Positions 57,801-64,000 of a DNA stretch of 64,000 bases are shown piece after piece. Origin of the DNA: Herbaspirillum frisingense GSF30 (lineage in GTDB: Bacteria; Pseudomonadota; Gammaproteobacteria; Burkholderiales; Burkholderiaceae_D); NCBI RefSeq assembly GCF_000300975.2, contig NZ_AEEC02000026.1:1-64000 (forward strand), given 5' to 3'. The stretch's first letter is position 1. Each line of letters starts with the position of its first letter. The notes beneath the pieces are model-generated. The model ran no database searches. It saw nothing but the letters and a program-made list of their open reading frames with translations, and was not told where the DNA came from. Made by a program: the position numbers and the translations under genes.

Positions 57801-58603
57801 GACAGTGTGCTGCCGGCGGTACCGATCACGCCGGTGACGGAATCCACCGTGGAACCACCGGTAATGGAAAGGCTGGCGCTGCCGCCACTGCCGACTGTGA
57901 GCCGGTCGCCGATCAGCCATTGCGCCCCGTTGATCAGGCTGGCGCTGCCATTGCTGCCGCCGCCGCTACCCAGCACCACCGAGCCGCTCATGTTGACGAC
58001 ACCACCATTGACCTGCATCGTGCCGACCGCCCCGGTGTTGCCGATGACCAGGCCGTTGCCGATCAGGCTGCTGTCGGTATTGATCGTGAGGTTGCCTACG
58101 CCACCGCTGGCACCACCGACATAGGTGGTACCGCTGATGTTGGCGACCGCACCGGCGTCAAGCGTCAACGATCCGACGCCATTGAGGCCGACGGTCGCAT
58201 CGCTGCTGCTGTTGAGCCTGGCGCTGCCATTGGTGCCGCTGCCGGTGACGGTAATGGTGCCGTTGGAACCGTTGCTGTTGCCGATCAGGACCGACGAGGT
58301 GTTCAGCGTCGCCTGGTTGATCTGCAGGTTGCCCACCGTACTGCCGCCGACGGTCAGTGCCTGGATGGTGGTGTTGCTGGAAAGCACCGGATCGACGCCG
58401 GGATAGGCATTGATGACCGCAGCATCCGTGGACGTGGGTGCTGCCCCCGTCCATTGCCAGTTGCTGTCGTTGGTCCAGTTGTTGTCGACGTTGCCGGTCC
58501 ACGACGCCACCTGGGCGTGCGCGGCGCTGCCGATCAGCAGCAGTGTTGCCAGTGCACTGACTGGCAACGGTCTTGCATGAGCGAAGCTGCGCTTCGATTG
58601 CAT
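54833..58603 (-). CDS. Type V autotransporter with T5SS/PEP-CTERM-type repeats
   Basis: The 1256-aa protein has a signal peptide (MQSKRSFAHARPLPVSALATLLLIGSAAHAQ). A passenger of about 750 residues follows, built of imperfect repeats of about 45-60 residues with the theme GNGTLTISDGG-VT...GSNGSV-VTGAGS-W, as in the T5SS/PEP-CTERM-associated repeat family. Next comes a Gly/Thr-rich autotransporter-associated segment (SGNGTINQLAGETVFSGN...GTLSGTGTV) and a C-terminal 12-strand beta-barrel (about 985-1256) ending in aromatic WRYRW. The passenger should form a beta-helix on the cell surface, probably for adhesion or aggregation. A GGGGGG box precedes the ATG at 58603; the frame is open further upstream to 58771. 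Confidence 0.88.
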   Translation of the reverse strand: MQSKRSFAHARPLPVSALATLLLIGSAAHAQVASWTGNVDNNWTNDSNWQWTGAAPTSTDAAVINAYPGVDPVLSSNTTIQALTVGGSTVGNLQINQATLNTSSVLIGNSNGSNGTITVTGSGTNGSARLNSSSDATVGLNGVGSLTLDAGAVANISGTTYVGGASGGVGNLTINTDSSLIGNGLVIGNTGAVGTMQVNGGVVNMSGSVVLGSGGGSNGSASLINGAQWLIGDRLTVGSGGSASLSITGGSTVDSVTGVIGTAGSTLSTVNISGAGSRWTNTGSLFVGTVNNGNLTISDGANVSSANTVIGRQDTSNSSVNVSGAGSSLAAGNLTVGGDAGSGSTGGTGWLTVSGGANATAAVVHLGDITGARGTLTVNNANFTASDRLSIGYGDGASGNLSISNGGVVTDTGALVGHLAGSSGNVTVSGSGSKWINTGVLYVGNVGNGNLTISGGGNVTSTDGYVGTEAGSNSSALVTGSGSVWNHSGDFFVGHNNGATGSVVISAGGRINDVQGLLGDLNGASGTMTVTGAGSTWSSSSDVNVGRLGNGTLTISDGGQVTGNRSYIANNANSNGSVTLTGANSAWITTNALHVGAGGNGTLTISDGARATASVIRIATSSGSTGTLNVGAAPGSTAAAPGQLDTTSLAFGAGNGTLNLNHNASGSSNYTLAAAISGNGTINQLAGETVFSGNSTSFAGSTNVNGGKLSVNGVLGGTVRVNSGGTLSGTGTVGSTTVAAGGTLATAGTSTLTVQGNLNLQDGATTQVSTSADGSGGLIQVNGNAALAGSLSIAAGSGAYALSTPYTILSTSGTVSGSFNAVRSDFAFVSPTVSYIGNAVQLTMARNGNSYASVTTTGNQASVANALTQAGQLASLSSAMRAKLALIDGLSAAQARSAFESLGGRAYQGLSTLGLMGQSLQTLGNRNIGGGSAFSGGSGFAMSQLQLASAETDRYDYQYSAATMTDSSNGSSGLWPLRVREDGGAWAQVAGGHGNTRSDGNAAGYTSNSNGLLMGVERVLDDRWSMGLAYHYDNTRLAYNTAGDSAKVEGHQVAVYAQYQSGDWRFKGIVGYGRNQYATQRSIVIGNDVSRAAGDYNGDELGLHAEASYRIDRGSYVFEPLVSLQGTLLRQDAFSETGAGALGLNASAQTSRSAVSMVGARWHLPLREDGKLQSELRAFWSHQWLDAGGSLNASFQGAPGVNFQVAGLQQKRDGLVLGAGLSGKLGQASSLFLDYNLGLNDLQTQHAVVAGWRYRW

Positions 58604-58947
58604 GATTCCCCCCCTGGGTAGAGGCTGCCTGTTGCCGACATCTCTTAGCGGATGAGCTGGCGTTGCAGCCGATGCTTGTTGTTGATTGATCTTTACGGAA
58701 ACCCGCAAGGATTTTACAAGCATCAAAACGAATTTTTGGCAGGAGAGATGATTTTTTGTGATCTTGCGCACGGGGGAGGCATGATCATTCCCGTTGACCG
58801 GTACTTCGGTTTCACTTGGCGGGATTGCGGCGTGGCCGTACGCAGCTCTGGAACAGGCTTGGGCAGGGCAGGGAGCGGGCTTCAGGAGACGGCGCTGCCG
58901 TCCCCATCAACATCACGGGCGACGGCAGTGCCAGCCAGGTCATCGAG
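58604..58947 (-). other. Intergenic region upstream of the autotransporter
   Basis: These 344 bases are less GC-rich near 58680-58760 and should contain the autotransporter promoter on the leftward strand; I cannot pick a convincing -10/-35 pair. I see no gene and no clear terminator for the nemA-like gene. Confidence 0.3.
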
Positions 58948-60048
58948 TCAGGCAGCCTGGTAGGTCGGATAGTCGGTATAGCCTTCGGCGCCGCCACCGT
59001 AGAAGGTGTTGCGGTCGGCCTCCGCCCAGGGGGCGTCCAGACGCAGACGTTCCACCAGGTCGGGATTGGCGATGAAGGGGCGGCCGAAGGCCACCATGTC
59101 GGCATGCCCCGAGGCGACCGCATCCATCGCCATCTGGCGCTGGTAGCTGTTGTTGGCGATGTAAAGGCCACCGAAGGCGGCGTGCAGCTTCTTGAAATCG
59201 AATTCCGATGCTGCGTTGCTGCCCCGGGTCTGGCCTTCGACGCAGTGCAGATAGGCCAGGCCCAGCTTGCCCAGTTGCTCGGCGTAGTACAGGTAGGTAC
59301 GCTCGGGATCGCTGTCCAGCGGGATGTCACCGGCCGAGCGGGTCAGCGGCGACAGGCGCACGCCCACGCGATCGGCACCCCAGATATCGGCGACGGCGGT
59401 GACCACTTCCACCGGGAAACGCACGCGATTTTCCAGCGAGCCACCGTACTGGTCGGTGCGGTGATTGGTGCTGTCGCGCACGAACTGCTCCAGCAGATAG
59501 CCATTGGCCGAATGCACTTCCACCCCATCGAAGCCGGCTTCCTTGGCCAGCCGCGCAGCGTGGCGATAGTCCTCCAGCAGGCGCGGGATTTCGGCAGTCT
59601 CCAGAGCACGTGGCATGGAGGGCCTTGCCTGCGTCTGCGACTCCAGGAATACCAGCTCACCCGCCTGGATCGCCGAGGGGGCGACCGGCGCTGCGCCGTT
59701 TTCCTGCAATGAGCTATGCGAGACCCGGCCTACGTGCCAAAGCTGGTTGACGATCTTGCCACCTGCTGCGTGGACCGCATCGGTGATCTTGCGCCAGGCC
59801 GCGACGTGTTCCTCGGTGTAGAGACCTGGGGTGAAGGCATAGCCGCGGCCTTCGCGCGAAATATTGGTGGCTTCGCTGATGATGAGACCGGCCGAGGCGC
59901 GCTGGCGATAGTATTCGATGGCCAGTTCGCTGTGCACGCCCTGCATGTCAGCGCGTGAGCGCGTCAGCGGAGCCATGGCAATGCGGTTGGCGACGTCGAT
60001 GGCGCCGATGCGGGTGGGGGAAAACAGATCAGATCCGGTGTGCGACAT
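58948..60048 (-). CDS. nemA: Old yellow enzyme family ene-reductase (NemA-like)
   Basis: The 366-aa FMN protein is an alkene reductase with TIM-barrel fold: LFSPTRIGAIDVANRIAMAPLTRSRAD, LIISEATNISREGRGY, NQLWHVGRVSH, VHSANGYLLEQFVRDSTNHRTDQYGGSLENR and VAFGRPFIANPDLVERL. NemA relatives reduce N-ethylmaleimide, nitrate esters, chromate and other electrophiles with NADPH. AAGGAGT precedes the ATG at 60048. The divergent LysR gene is the expected regulator, although E. coli uses a TetR protein (NemR). The symbol is by similarity. Confidence 0.85.
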   Translation of the reverse strand: MSHTGSDLFSPTRIGAIDVANRIAMAPLTRSRADMQGVHSELAIEYYRQRASAGLIISEATNISREGRGYAFTPGLYTEEHVAAWRKITDAVHAAGGKIVNQLWHVGRVSHSSLQENGAAPVAPSAIQAGELVFLESQTQARPSMPRALETAEIPRLLEDYRHAARLAKEAGFDGVEVHSANGYLLEQFVRDSTNHRTDQYGGSLENRVRFPVEVVTAVADIWGADRVGVRLSPLTRSAGDIPLDSDPERTYLYYAEQLGKLGLAYLHCVEGQTRGSNAASEFDFKKLHAAFGGLYIANNSYQRQMAMDAVASGHADMVAFGRPFIANPDLVERLRLDAPWAEADRNTFYGGGAEGYTDYPTYQAA

Positions 60049-60155
60049 GATGTTGACTCCTTCTGGTGAGGTGGTGATGGTCGTCATCATCGGCAATGGG
60101 AAGAAATTCGGCCAATTTATTATTGATAAAACAGATTTATCGTAGACAATATATC

Positions 60156-60284
60156 TAGAACTCATTTCATAAATAGTCGTGAGATGCGTTCTGGTCAGAA
60201 AGGGCGCTGGCCGCGTTGCGCTCCTTGCACTTCATCCCAAAGGGGACTCGCTCGCACTCGCGCCTATTTATGAAATGAGTTCTA
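60156..60284. mobile_element. 129-bp MITE-like element with perfect 21-bp terminal inverted repeats
   Basis: The left end (60156-60176) and right end (60264-60284) are exact reverse complements over 21 bases, containing GAACTCATTTCATAAATAG. The 87-base interior is GC-rich and has no reading frame of note. If the outermost TA at each end is the target duplication, the element fits small non-autonomous elements mobilised by an IS630/Tc1 or IS5-like transposase; no such transposase is in the window. The right end stops one base before the ATG of the LysR gene, so the element fills most of the divergent promoter region. It could alternatively be a very large fold-back regulatory structure. Confidence 0.65.
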
Positions 60285-60285
60285 T

Positions 60286-61185
60286 ATGAAATACGACCTC
60301 AACCTGTTGCCGGTCTTCGTCGCCCTGATGGAGGAGCGCAGCGTCACGCGGGCCGCCTCGCGACTGGGCATGACGCAGGCAGCTTTGTCCAATGCGCTGG
60401 CCCGGCTGCGCCTGACCCTGCAGGATCCCCTGTTCATCCGCGAGCGCTACGGCATGCGCCCCACGCCCAAGGCTGAATTGCTTGCCCCCGCGCTGGTGGC
60501 GGCACTGGCGTCGATGGATGCGGTGGTATTGGGCCAGCAGGCCTTCGAACCGGGGCACGCCGATCACCTGATCACCATCGCACCCAACAGCTATGTCGAG
60601 TTTGTCCTGGTGCCGCAGCTGGTGGCCCGCCTGAGCGTGGTGGCGCCAGGTGTGCGCCTGCGCACCTTGCCTTTCGGCACCGACCTGGCCGAGACCGGCG
60701 TGAGTTCAGGCGATACCGCCATGGTGCTGGGACGCATCAATGACGCCCCGGATAACCTGGTGGTCCAGCACATCGGCGAGGATGGCCTGGCCTGCGTCGT
60801 ACGGGCCGACCATCCGCTCATCGGCACGCGCATCGGCAAGCGCCAGTATGAGCGCATGAAGCACGTCAACGTGCTGCCGCCCGGCCGTCTGCGCACCGGC
60901 CTGTTCCAGGCGCTGGAGCGCAGGGGCCTGCGACGCGAGGTCACCGTCTCGGTCACGCATTTCGCCTCCATCCCGGAGATCGTGGCCGCGACCGATTACT
61001 GTGCGACCCTGCCCATGCAGATCTGCAAGCGACTCGTCCACGATACCCGCTTGAAGGTACTGCCGGCGCCAGTCGATCTGGGTACTTTCCCGCTGCACAT
61101 GGCCTGGCACGTCCGTTATCGCGACGATCCGGCGCATATCTGGTTGCGCAAGCTGGTGGCAGAGGTGGCGCAGGCCCTGGGTTAA
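60286..61185 (+). CDS. LysR-family transcriptional regulator next to nemA-like gene
   Basis: The 299-aa protein starts MKYDLNLLPVFVALMEERSVTRAASRLGMTQAALSNALARLRLTLQDPLF, a standard LysR helix-turn-helix of the NodD/NahR-like group, followed by the substrate-binding domain. The ATG at 60286 is the expected family start, but its upstream region is the end of the inverted-repeat element, so the ribosome site is only the weak GAAATGAG within that repeat. It is divergent from the nemA-like gene and probably regulates it. The inducer is unknown; an aromatic or electrophilic compound is plausible. Confidence 0.85.
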   Translation: MKYDLNLLPVFVALMEERSVTRAASRLGMTQAALSNALARLRLTLQDPLFIRERYGMRPTPKAELLAPALVAALASMDAVVLGQQAFEPGHADHLITIAPNSYVEFVLVPQLVARLSVVAPGVRLRTLPFGTDLAETGVSSGDTAMVLGRINDAPDNLVVQHIGEDGLACVVRADHPLIGTRIGKRQYERMKHVNVLPPGRLRTGLFQALERRGLRREVTVSVTHFASIPEIVAATDYCATLPMQICKRLVHDTRLKVLPAPVDLGTFPLHMAWHVRYRDDPAHIWLRKLVAEVAQALG

Positions 61186-61291
61186 GTGCCGGTAATCGGT
61201 GGAAGTGACGGCGGGGCGTTTTCAGGGTGTAGACGAGGGGCGGGCGTCGGTGCGCGTAGCATTTCCGACTAACGCGGTGATGTCCTGCCGA

Positions 61292-61319
61292 TTGCCGATA
61301 GGGCGATCGCTTGTATCAT
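61292..61319 (+). promoter_or_regulatory. Possible promoter of the LysE-family gene
   Basis: TTGCCG (61292-61297) and TATCAT (61314-61319) are 16 bases apart, 56 bases before the ATG. Confidence 0.4.
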
Positions 61320-61374
61320 TGCGGCTCCTGCCTTCGCCGATGAAGGTTTTTCCGAACCCCCAACTGGTCACATC

Positions 61375-62007
61375 ATGCCTCTTGATACGCTCCTGCTGTT
61401 TGTACCGGCCTGCTTTGCATTGAACATGGCTTTCGGGCCGAACAATCTGCTGTCCATCACCATCGGCGCGCATTACGGCTTGCGGCTGGCAATTCTGGCT
61501 TCCGTCGGGCGCGTAGTCGCCTTTGCGATCATGATCGCCGTGGCCGCGCTGGGCATGGGAGCATTGCTCATGGCGTCGCAACTGGCCTTCACGGTCTGCA
61601 AGCTGCTGGGCGCCGCCTATCTGGTCTGGCTGGGTTTCAAGGTCTTCTTTTCCAGGGCGACGCTGTCCGTTGACGGTCTTGCGGGGGAGCAGGCGCGCGG
61701 CGATATCCGCACCTTCATCCGCAGGGAATTCCTGGTCGCCATCGGCAACCCCAAGGCGATCCTGGTCTTCACTGCCTTTTTCCCGCAGTTCGTGGTTCCC
61801 GGCAATTACTGGGTCAGTTTCCTCATCCTCGGCGGGATCTTCCTGAGCCTGGAAGTGGTCGCGATCGCGGCCTACGCCTATGCGGGCAGCCGGCTTTCCG
61901 GCGTGATCCAGAATGCCCAGGGGCTGCGCTGGATGAACCGCATCAGCGGCGGCACCATGATTCTGTTCGGCGCCATCCTTGCGCTGGCCAAGCGGCCTGC
62001 TGCATAG
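61375..62007 (+). CDS. LysE/RhtB-family amino-acid exporter
   Basis: The 210-aa inner-membrane protein has six hydrophobic helices and the family features FGPNNLLSITIGAHYGLRLAILASVGRVVAF near the start, LLGAAYLVWLGFKVFFSR in the middle and REFLVAIGNPKAILVFTAFFPQFV. LysE/RhtB proteins export lysine, homoserine, threonine or related compounds and are often induced by LysR regulators. Here the LysR gene upstream reads the same way but is 190 bases away and closer to nemA. The substrate cannot be read from sequence. The ribosome site is weak. Confidence 0.87.
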   Translation: MPLDTLLLFVPACFALNMAFGPNNLLSITIGAHYGLRLAILASVGRVVAFAIMIAVAALGMGALLMASQLAFTVCKLLGAAYLVWLGFKVFFSRATLSVDGLAGEQARGDIRTFIRREFLVAIGNPKAILVFTAFFPQFVVPGNYWVSFLILGGIFLSLEVVAIAAYAYAGSRLSGVIQNAQGLRWMNRISGGTMILFGAILALAKRPAA

Positions 62008-62057
62008 CGTCGTTGCAGCGTCAGGACGCTAGCGCGAGCATTCGTGTCAACAAGGTA

Positions 62058-63083
62058 TCAAGCAGTATCGGTAAAAGAGCGGGTAGCGCGGGCTGCATAT
62101 TTGTCTTCGATTCGTTGGCTCATGGCATAGCCAAAGGCCTGGCACGGGATTTCAATATAGCGGTAACCCAGATAGCCGAGCAGGACCATGAGTGGCAGGA
62201 AGAGGTAGCCTCCGCCATAGTCGGACATCAGGGCGATCAAAGGTGTATGGACCAGATACAGCGAGTACGAGATTTTTCCGACCCAGACCACCCATTGCGG
62301 ATAGAAGTCATTGTTTTTCAGCGAGATGATGACAAGCAGACTGCAGATGATAACGACCGAGGCATGGAAATGCGGTATTGGTATGGCCGAGTTGACGCCT
62401 AGGGCAATGACCAGCAGCGGCACCCATTTGGGTGAGATTTTCGGCAGGTGATCCCGATACTGGTAAATGAGACAGCCGGCTATCATGCCGTCGATGCGGA
62501 ACCACGCGTTGAGCATCAAAGGAGCTGATAGGGCCCACACCGCCACATACAGGACCACCAATACCAGTGCGATTCTGCGGCGGAACAGGAAGATACCCAG
62601 CAACATCACATAGAACCATTCTTCCAGGGACAGGCTCCAGTAATATCCGAACACCCCGCATTCGGATACCTTCACACACTTGAAATACAGGTAGAGATTT
62701 GCGTACTGGAAAAGCACAGCAATCGCGTGATGAATGTTGTTTCTTACCGAGCCTGTGTGAGTACCACCTCCCACAATGACTACTACGGTCAGCCAGAATG
62801 CCAGCCAAAAGAACGCAGGCCCCATCGTGCGGCACCAGCGACGGCTAAGGAATATGAATGCAATGGCCGAGCCAGTCTGCCGTTGGGTGATGCGATCCAG
62901 TGAGGCCGATACCAGATAACCGCTCAGCACGAAGAAAAGGTCAACTCCAAACCATCCCGAGAACCAGTGCAAATTGATGTATTGCGTCTGCTCCGTCCCC
63001 AGCGGAGAACTGGCCCAATGTGCCAGTATGACCAGCAGAATGGCGCATCCCCTGACCGCATCCAAATTCTTGTTATGTTCCAT
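62058..63083 (-). CDS. Acyltransferase family 3 membrane protein (OafA/YrhL type)
   Basis: The 341-aa protein has about ten membrane helices and the acyltransferase 3 pattern: NKNLDAVRGCAILLVILAHW with the catalytic His, WFGVDLFFVLSGYLVSASLDR, and SLSLEEWFYVMLLGIFLFRRR. Family members O-acetylate polysaccharides, LPS or peptidoglycan. Base composition is visibly lower in GC than the neighbours, with more ATA, AAT and TTT codons, which suggests transfer. A GTG 24 bases upstream (63107) is an alternative start. It is not next to other glycan genes; it may modify O-antigen. Confidence 0.82.
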   Translation of the reverse strand: MEHNKNLDAVRGCAILLVILAHWASSPLGTEQTQYINLHWFSGWFGVDLFFVLSGYLVSASLDRITQRQTGSAIAFIFLSRRWCRTMGPAFFWLAFWLTVVVIVGGGTHTGSVRNNIHHAIAVLFQYANLYLYFKCVKVSECGVFGYYWSLSLEEWFYVMLLGIFLFRRRIALVLVVLYVAVWALSAPLMLNAWFRIDGMIAGCLIYQYRDHLPKISPKWVPLLVIALGVNSAIPIPHFHASVVIICSLLVIISLKNNDFYPQWVVWVGKISYSLYLVHTPLIALMSDYGGGYLFLPLMVLLGYLGYRYIEIPCQAFGYAMSQRIEDKYAARATRSFTDTA

Positions 63084-63284
63084 TTTTACTTTCTTGGGTA
63101 ATGCCACCGATCCGAGAGCTAAGTGGGATTACGTTCTTCCGGTAGGAAATACCGGTTTGCATAGTGCGTCTGGCTTCCTGCCACGATCGGGTGACCTCGA
63201 CCTCATCTTTGCCCCCCACGCTGAGTGGCATCCATCACGCATTTCCCTCTTCGTCGCAGGATGGAACGGCAGTTGCCCCACATA

Positions 63285-63392
63285 TGGAAAAGGGTTCCAG
63301 GCACAGGCCAGGAACCCTTTTGAATCGGAGTCGGGACGAGCGTCGACTTACGGGAGTGCGGCACTCTTGCCAAAAATAAGCTGTTTAGTGGC
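63285..63392 (-). ncRNA. Candidate small RNA of about 105 nt
   Basis: Leftward from a predicted start near 63392 (TATAAT at 63404-63399), the transcript would fold into at least one internal stem (GAGTG/CACTC around 63355-63367) and end in the hairpin AAAAGGGTTCC/GGAACCCTTTT. The -35 is poor (TTTCAA at 17 bases). The hairpin could instead end the TetR mRNA, whose stop lies about 355 bases upstream on this strand. Confidence 0.3.
63288..63321. terminator. Bidirectional rho-independent terminator
   Basis: An 11-bp perfect stem AAAAGGGTTCC (63288-63298) and GGAACCCTTTT (63311-63321) encloses a 12-base loop. It is flanked by no close gene end: the TetR stop is about 355 bases away and the acyltransferase gene starts, not ends, 205 bases beyond. 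Confidence 0.75.
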
Positions 63393-63398
63393 AAAAAA

Positions 63399-63404
63399 AT
63401 TATA
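63399..63404 (-). promoter_or_regulatory. -10-like TATAAT, leftward
   Basis: A perfect TATAAT read leftward lies in an AT-rich patch upstream of the orphan terminator. It could drive the candidate sRNA or the acyltransferase gene through a partly terminated leader. Confidence 0.35.
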
Positions 63405-63676
63405 GCGTAAAGAAAGATTGATTGAAAGCAGCCAGCTCCGGGTGTGGTGCTGGCTCTCACTGGATCGGATTCCGATCATTTCGCCAGTGGAGTTGCGAGC
63501 CAGGTGGAGAAATCGATGCGATGCGTCGGTACGGGTTTGCCGATGGCCATGATGGTTCTGAGCTGATCCTGTTGTCGTCTCCGGTACAGCGCCTGCTGAT
63601 CAGCACAATTGCGTGCGCCCCTGCCCGACCGCTGGAGTTCGTTGCAGACTGGAAGAACCAGCGGCCAGCGCTCTCT

Positions 63677-64000
63677 TCAGGGAAGCAGTCCCGCTTGACG
63701 ATATCCCTCGATAATCTGGTCATAGACGGCGATGTCCCCTTGCCCGCGCGCGATGAGCTGGGCGCCTTCGATTGCCGCAAAGATCGCCAGGGCCCGGGTC
63801 CTGGCCTGCTTGAGTTCTTTCGTGCCGTGGCTGCCTTGGGCCAGCAGCGATGCGAGCCAGTCGACATTCATCTGATTGAATCGGTCAAGTTCGGCGCGCA
63901 CTTCAGGAGGGAGATCGTCATGCTCGGCTGACATGATGCCGCACAGACACATGCGGTTATCGTCCGCCAGTGCGGCCCGGAAGATATCGGTGTACTGCTG
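63677..64000 (-). CDS. TetR-family regulator, C-terminal part (cut by the window edge)
   Basis: The visible 107 residues are the ligand-binding C-terminal region of a TetR/AcrR regulator: QQYTDIFRAALADDNRMCLCGIMSAEHDDLPPEV, then NMNVDWLASLL-like residues and ARTRALAIFAAIEGAQLIARGQGDIAVYDQIIEGYRQAGLLP. The helix-turn-helix part lies beyond base 64000, so the apparent Met at 63952 is internal and not the start. Regulators with the MCLCGxxxAE motif often respond to electrophiles or fatty-acid-like ligands. The target is unknown; it is likely outside the window. Confidence 0.75.
   Translation of the reverse strand, partial: QQYTDIFRAALADDNRMCLCGIMSAEHDDLPPEVRAELDRFNQMNVDWLASLLAQGSHGTKELKQARTRALAIFAAIEGAQLIARGQGDIAVYDQIIEGYRQAGLLP

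Larger units (their letters stand above)
63084..63676 (-). other. Intergenic region with orphan terminator and promoter-like signals
   Basis: This stretch of about 590 bases between the acyltransferase and the TetR gene has no convincing protein gene. It contains a clear rho-independent hairpin (63288-63321) and, read leftward, a TATAAT at 63404-63399. The part from 63250 to 63420 is the candidate sRNA listed separately. Confidence 0.35.

Noticed and set aside
56000-58500. Repeat array resembling a CRISPR or satellite
   Set aside because: The repeats are in frame, imperfect and of variable length, and encode a beta-helical passenger. There are no constant repeats with unique spacers.
55229-58621. 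1130-codon open frame on the + strand opposite the autotransporter
   Set aside because: It is exactly antisense to a clear autotransporter. It results from the repetitive GC-rich Gly/Thr/Ser/Asn coding on the other strand and shows no domain, signal or ribosome site.
63422-63931. 169-codon + strand frame antisense to the TetR gene
   Set aside because: It overlaps the recognisable TetR C-terminus on the other strand and has no family features or ribosome site.

Overview
The window looks like chromosome of a high-GC betaproteobacterium of the Oxalobacteraceae, most like Herbaspirillum. This is an inference from protein sequence character, codon use and housekeeping gene order; no database was searched. 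Nearly all of it is dense core genome on both strands. I found no rRNA, tRNA, CRISPR array, prophage or intact insertion sequence.

Layout. 1-9.2 kb: a membrane-anchored lytic transglycosylase with a long leader, ubiD, the 4.5S SRP RNA, glucokinase, a TPR/glycosyltransferase protein, a fumarylacetoacetate hydrolase-family enzyme and an RhlE-type RNA helicase. 9.1-17.2 kb: gluQ coupled to a LysR gene, divergent pirin and WrbA-like genes, tRNA hydroxylase trhO and dnaE. 17.2-24.7 kb: a surface-glycan cluster with two O-antigen-ligase-like proteins, two GT9 and one GT8 glycosyltransferase, and msbA. 24.8-29.9 kb: a tightly coupled housekeeping operon, hemF-nadD-rsfS-rlmH-maf-rng. 30-33 kb: a small MscS channel, purD and the YebC/PmpR factor. 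33.2-40.2 kb: a HerA/YjgR-type ATPase, two EamA transporters, a quinone reductase, an unannotated 56-aa membrane protein, an orphan periplasmic binding protein and a DUF4136 lipoprotein. 40.7-44.4 kb: pepN and fbp. 44.5-51.2 kb: a diguanylate cyclase, a RarD-like transporter, a small exported protein, then a solute-binding protein, a chemoreceptor and a stand-alone AraC regulator in a row.

The most accessory part is 51.4-64 kb. It holds a DUF3297 protein, a heme-oxygenase-like diiron oxidase (HDO) family enzyme with no partner genes, two very small proteins with good ribosome sites (40 and 52 aa), a SRAP/YedK DNA-crosslink protein, a 1256-aa autotransporter with T5SS-type repeats, a nemA-like ene-reductase divergent from a LysR gene, a LysE exporter, a lower-GC acyltransferase and a TetR gene cut by the window edge.

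The observations most worth checking are four. A 129-bp element with perfect 21-bp terminal inverted repeats (MITE-like) sits between nemA and its LysR regulator and ends one base before the regulator's start codon. A possible sRNA lies at 63.3-63.4 kb. The transglycosylase has a roughly 295-nt structured leader behind a near-consensus promoter. RsfS carries a 160-residue Thr/Ala/Lys/Arg tail. I found no convincing new multi-gene defence or biosynthetic system.
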